Source: Dasania phycosphaerae
Lineage (GTDB): Bacteria; Pseudomonadota; Gammaproteobacteria; Pseudomonadales; Dasaniaceae
DNA: 64,000 nt
NCBI RefSeq assembly: GCF_026891035.1
Contig: NZ_JAPTGG010000018.1
Coordinates: forward strand, 7,391 to 71,390
Direction: 5' to 3'
A program made the position numbers and the translations under genes. The notes under the pieces were generated by a model, which worked only from the letters and a program-made list of their open reading frames with translations, made no database searches and had not been told where the DNA came from. Of the stretch, positions 60,512 to 64,000 are shown piece by piece (within the stretch, counting starts at the first letter, position 1; each line of letters opens with the position of its first letter).

Positions 60512-62796
60512 AAATAATCAAGGCTTGCGGGGATAGTCTGTTGGTTGTATTTTGGCCTGGTATGGCCACTTTTTGTTTTCTATTTTTTTTATGTTTTGGC
60601 CATTTAGCGGCAGCCGATGAGGCTGGTGATTATGTAGGCAGCCAGCAATGTGCTGCCTGCCACCAACAGGCTTTTGCGGATTGGCAGGGCTCACACCATC
60701 AGCAAGCTATGCAGCATGCCAGTAAACTCACAGTATTGGGTGATTTCAATAATAGCGAGTTTAGCTATAACGGCATACGCTCTACTTTTTATAAAAAAGG
60801 TGAGAGCTTTTGGGTTAAAACCGATGGTGCTGATGGTAGCTTGCAGGATTTTAAAATTGCCTACACCTTTGGGGTGCACCCGCTGCAACAATACTTAATT
60901 GCCTTTGATGATGGCCGCTTGCAAGCCTTATCTATCGCTTGGGATAGCCGCAGTGTGGAGCAGGGCGGGCAGCGCTGGTTTCATCTTTACCCAAACGAAC
61001 AAGTTAGCCATCAAGATGCTTTGCACTGGACTAGGCAGTCGCAAAACTGGAACAGCCAGTGTGCGGAATGCCATTCCACCAACTTGCAAAAAAACTATCA
61101 GCCTGCGAGCAATAGCTATCAAACCACTTGGTCAGAAATTAGCGTGGGCTGTGAAAGCTGCCACGGCCCCGGCGCTGCACATATACAGTGGAGTAAGCAA
61201 CAAAGCGCTGCTGTTAAGAGCAAAGGATTAACAGCTCATTTAGACCAAGCAGCGCAATGGCAGCGCCACCCCAAAGCGGCTACAGCCCATATAAGTCGTA
61301 TGCAGGGGGAGGCAGGAGATAGCGCTGCAAATAATAGCCAAATTGATCATTGTGGCCGTTGTCACTCCCGTCGCAGCTCGCTACATAGCGATAATAAAAG
61401 CGCCAGCTTTTCTGAGCAGTTACTCGATAGCCACATGCTCTCATTAATTGAGTCATCGCTGTATTATGCCGATGGCCAGATTAAAGAAGAGGTGTTTGTG
61501 CATGGCTCTTTTTTACAAAGCAAAATGCATCAGCGCGGGGTGGTGTGCAGTAACTGCCATAACCCCCACAGCCTGCAATTAAAACAACAGGGCAATGCAC
61601 TGTGCGCGCAATGCCATAACCCCGCAAGCTTTGATAGCCCCGAGCATCATCACCATGTGGCAGATAGCAGCGGTGGCCAGTGTGTCAATTGCCATATGCC
61701 AGAGACCACCTATATGGTGGTAGACCCCAGGCGCGATCACAGCCTGAGAGTGCCCAGGCCGGATATTTCCCTGCAGCTGGCGCTGCCTAATGCCTGTAAC
61801 CAATGCCACCAGGATAAAAGCGTCGCTTGGGCGGCAGCTGCCTTTAAGCAATGGTACCCCGACCGAATTAAGCAATCGCATTTTGCCTACGCTTTTAACG
61901 CGGCTGATCAGTTACAGCCCCTAGCAGTGCCCAAGTTGGCGGCACTGGCTGCGGATTCTAGCCAAGCTGTTATTATCAGGGCATCGGCGTTGCAGCGCTT
62001 AAGTGCTTATCAGGATCAATACAGTATCAACACGGCGCTGACTTTATTGGCCGCGCCGCAGCCCTTAATTAGAGTGGCAGCCTTACAGGTGCTGGCAGCC
62101 ATGCCCCTAGAGCAGCGTATAGGCCCAGTATGGCCGCTGTTATCCGACCCTATCAAAGCTGTTAGATTAGAGGCGACGCGTTTACTAGCCGCCGCTACTG
62201 TGCCCACAGCGCTATCAACGGCGCTTACTGAGCCGCAGCGGCAGCAGTTACAGCAGGCGGTTGCCGATTATCTCGCTATGGCTAACAGCCATGCGGATAG
62301 CCCCAACGGCCAGCTGCAATTGGCTGCTATATATGAGCAGTTAGACCAGGCTGCTAAAGCCAAGCAGGCTTATCAACATGCGCTGCTATTAGAGCCTGAT
62401 TTTATTCCCGCTTTAATCAATTTTGCCGACTGGTATAGAGCGCAAGGGCAGGATGAACTGGCCTTACCCCTGCTACTAAAAAGTCTGAATCTGTCGCCCA
62501 CTAATGCGGATGTGCATTTTTCTTTAGGTTTATTGTATATACGGCTAAACCAACGGCAGCAGGCGCTAAACCATGTGCAACAGGCTGCTGAGTTAGCCCC
62601 AAGGGTGGCGCATTATAGTTATGTTTATGGCGTTGTGCTGTTTGATATGGGCCAGTCCGAGCTGGCCATAGCGGTGTTAAAAAAGGCGCTGCTGCAACAT
62701 CCCGGCCACCCCGATATATTGACGGCTTTAGTTAGTTATTTACAGCGCTTGGGCAGGGCGGCAGAGGCCACTGCCTATGCCGCGCAATTACCTTAA
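60490..62796 (+). CDS. Octahaem c-type cytochrome with HEAT-like and TPR repeats
   Basis: A 768-aa exported protein. Eight C-x-x-C-H haem sites are present (CAACH, CAECH, CESCH, CGRCH, CSNCH, CAQCH, CVNCH, CNQCH) in the first 440 residues. HEAT-like helices follow (residues 490-590), then at least three TPR units (from about 610 to the end). It has a hydrophobic leader. The start is uncertain: GTG 60490 overlaps the Nudix gene and gives a basic N-terminus, while ATG 60562 gives MATFCFLFFLCFGHLAAA without positive residues. Probably periplasmic electron transfer; no known pathway partner is adjacent. Confidence 0.88.
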   Translation: MLFIKTIKIIKACGDSLLVVFWPGMATFCFLFFLCFGHLAAADEAGDYVGSQQCAACHQQAFADWQGSHHQQAMQHASKLTVLGDFNNSEFSYNGIRSTFYKKGESFWVKTDGADGSLQDFKIAYTFGVHPLQQYLIAFDDGRLQALSIAWDSRSVEQGGQRWFHLYPNEQVSHQDALHWTRQSQNWNSQCAECHSTNLQKNYQPASNSYQTTWSEISVGCESCHGPGAAHIQWSKQQSAAVKSKGLTAHLDQAAQWQRHPKAATAHISRMQGEAGDSAANNSQIDHCGRCHSRRSSLHSDNKSASFSEQLLDSHMLSLIESSLYYADGQIKEEVFVHGSFLQSKMHQRGVVCSNCHNPHSLQLKQQGNALCAQCHNPASFDSPEHHHHVADSSGGQCVNCHMPETTYMVVDPRRDHSLRVPRPDISLQLALPNACNQCHQDKSVAWAAAAFKQWYPDRIKQSHFAYAFNAADQLQPLAVPKLAALAADSSQAVIIRASALQRLSAYQDQYSINTALTLLAAPQPLIRVAALQVLAAMPLEQRIGPVWPLLSDPIKAVRLEATRLLAAATVPTALSTALTEPQRQQLQQAVADYLAMANSHADSPNGQLQLAAIYEQLDQAAKAKQAYQHALLLEPDFIPALINFADWYRAQGQDELALPLLLKSLNLSPTNADVHFSLGLLYIRLNQRQQALNHVQQAAELAPRVAHYSYVYGVVLFDMGQSELAIAVLKKALLQHPGHPDILTALVSYLQRLGRAAEATAYAAQLP

Positions 62797-62824
62797 GCTA
62801 CTTTTTCAAAATACTGGTTTAGTT

Positions 62825-63873
62825 TTAGTAACCGCTAACCCAGTCGGGCAATATCACATTATTTTCTTTGGAATATTGTTGCCACAGCTGCAATAGCTCT
62901 TTGAGTTTATCGGGATGACTAGCGGCTAAATCTTTGGTTTCGGCTAAATCAGTTTTTAAGTTATAAAGTTGCCACTGATTACTGCCATAAGGTGGCGGCA
63001 TGTGTACCAGCTTCCAATCGCCTTTACGTAATGCGCGCTTACCCATCAGTTGTATACCTAGGGTGCGCTCTTTGGCTGCCTTGGGGAGCACGCCATTAGT
63101 TAACAGCGAGGTCATGGTAATGCCGGTAATAGGTTCTATCGCTTTGCCTTTATAGTGGCCTTGGGGCGGATTAATGCCCGCGATCTCCAGCAGCGTAGGG
63201 GTAATATCTTTAACTGATATCATCTGCTCTTCTATTACTCCACGGCGAAAAGCTGCAGGGTAATGGGCAAAGGCTGCCACGCGAGTGCCGCCCTCGGTGG
63301 TAGAACCTTTGTAGTATTTTAGCGCCGGGCTGCTGGCTCTGGCCCAGCCTTCGCCTAAAAATGTGTAGGAGCTGGGTTTACCCATGTTGTCAAAACTAAA
63401 GTCGTGGGTTTCATCGATAACTTTTCTGATTTTGGGATAGCCGTCTTTAGGCCAGGTATTGTCGAGGTTGTGGCCTTCGGCACCATTGTCCGATAGAAAT
63501 ATAATAACCGTATTATCAAATAGTTTATTATCCTTTAGGTGCTGGATAATACGGCCAGTGTGGCTATCTATCTCATCGATCATGGCTGCATAAATTTCCA
63601 TGCGTCGCGCTTCAGTTTTTTGCTCCTTGTTGGTCAGTTCATGCCACGGTGTAATAGAAGGGCTGGCAGCGCTAGCACGACTTTGTTCGGCTAACAGACC
63701 CAGTTGTTTTTGTTTGTTTAAGCGCTGTTGGTACAGTGCTTCATAACCGCTGTCATAACGGCCCTTATATTTTTCTATGGTTTTATCCGGTGCTTGTATA
63801 GGCCAGTGGGGAGCAGTGTAGGCGAGGTAAGCAAAAAAAGGCTTGTCTTGAGTTTGGCTTTCTTTAATGTTTT
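62825..63873 (-). pseudogene. Sulfatase, 5'-truncated by an IS3-family insertion
   Basis: The remaining 350 or so residues are the C-terminal two thirds of a type I sulfatase: FFAYLAYTAPHWPIQAP, IIFLSDNGAEGHNLDN (metal aspartate/asparagine), TTEGGTRVAAFAHYPA, and QWQLYNLKTDLAETKDLA. The N-terminal part with the C-x-P-x-R formylglycine site is missing. The reading frame runs into the IS end at 63874, where it is open for another 25 codons by chance. The missing 5' end may lie beyond the element, outside this window. Confidence 0.85.
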
Positions 63874-64000
63874 TGTCCCGTCCTGAAATAGGTTTACACA
63901 TTGAGGACCTATTAATGGACAACTCTACACCTAAACGCCGGAAGCGCACTCAGCGCGATTACAACTTGGGCTTTAAATTAGCCGTAGTCGAACAGATCGA
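63874..64000 (+). mobile_element. Left end of an IS3-family insertion sequence (partial)
   Basis: Starts with TGTCCCGTCC, a 5'-TG end as in IS3-family elements, in the middle of the sulfatase reading frame. It contains the start of an orfA-type gene. The element continues beyond the window, so the right end, target duplication and orfB cannot be seen. Confidence 0.8.
63915..64000 (+). CDS. IS3-family transposase OrfA, N-terminal fragment
   Basis: The first 28 codons are in the window: MDNSTPKRRKRTQRDY, NLGFKLAVVEQ. The QRDY-LGFKLAVV pattern is typical of the helix-turn-helix OrfA of IS3-family elements. GAGG lies at 63903-63906, 8 nt upstream of the ATG. The remainder is outside the window. 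Confidence 0.85.
   Translation, partial: MDNSTPKRRKRTQRDYNLGFKLAVVEQI

Noticed and set aside
1..64000. CRISPR array, toxin-antitoxin, secretion system or phage defence island.
   Set aside because: No regularly spaced repeats, Cas, nuclease/antitoxin pairs or phage genes were seen on either strand.

Overview
The window reads as chromosomal DNA of a marine-type gammaproteobacterium. Several features point to a relative of Pseudomonas, most likely in the Cellvibrionales/Spongiibacteraceae range; this is inferred from gene content, not a database search. They are a FabY-type ketoacyl synthase, the Pseudomonas-like block mtaD-ubiG-mupP-yciK / gyrA-serC-pheA-tyrA, PEP-CTERM proteins, TonB receptors and moderate GC. 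Coding density is high. No CRISPR array, prophage or rRNA was seen. The only mobile DNA is an IS3-type end at the right edge.

Layout. 0-4 kb: the tail of an ornithine/lysine-type decarboxylase, then an arginine transaminase module (aruI, an Lrp-type regulator, aruH). 4-11 kb: an M14 carboxypeptidase, a DUF917 protein, a TonB receptor, an orphan substrate-binding protein and a GlxA-type regulator. 11-19 kb: fabY, c-di-GMP proteins (PilZ, HD-GYP), a nitroreductase, an acyltransferase, a porin, an unrecognised 194-residue protein followed by two inverted DnaA boxes, and queD. 19.5-20 kb: tRNA-Val, tRNA-Asp, tRNA-Val with their terminators. 20-29.4 kb: a co-directional housekeeping run (coiled-coil protein, ACC-deaminase-like enzyme, cNMP-rhodanese fusion, nadK, rhomboid, YeaC, DUF2797, pepN). 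29.5-35 kb: a PEP-CTERM protein, a diguanylate cyclase and the minus-strand operon mtaD-like, ubiG, mupP, yciK. 35-41 kb: gyrA, serC, pheA, tyrA. 41-46 kb: an accessory patch with a second PEP-CTERM protein, a TetR regulator, a secreted NTF2-like protein and a Tat-exported flavoprotein.

46-60 kb holds a nearly complete 4-hydroxyphenylacetate (homoprotocatechuate) meta-cleavage cluster. It has a two-component hydroxylase of the acyl-CoA-dehydrogenase-like C2 type with a small flavin reductase, the ring-cleavage and lower-pathway enzymes HpaD, E, F, G, H and I, a succinate-semialdehyde dehydrogenase for the HpaI product, two MFS transporters, the activator HpaA and the repressor HpaR. The hpaE/hpaG divergent promoter carries two identical 10-bp palindromes, each 3 nt downstream of a -10 element, which are strong candidates for HpaR operators.

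60-64 kb: a Nudix hydrolase, an eight-haem cytochrome with HEAT/TPR repeats, and a sulfatase gene whose 5' part is cut off by an IS3-family element that runs off the window. The least explained items are the NTF2-like/Tat-flavoprotein pair, the 194-residue protein beside the DnaA-box palindrome, the coiled-coil protein at 20.2 kb and the octahaem-TPR protein.
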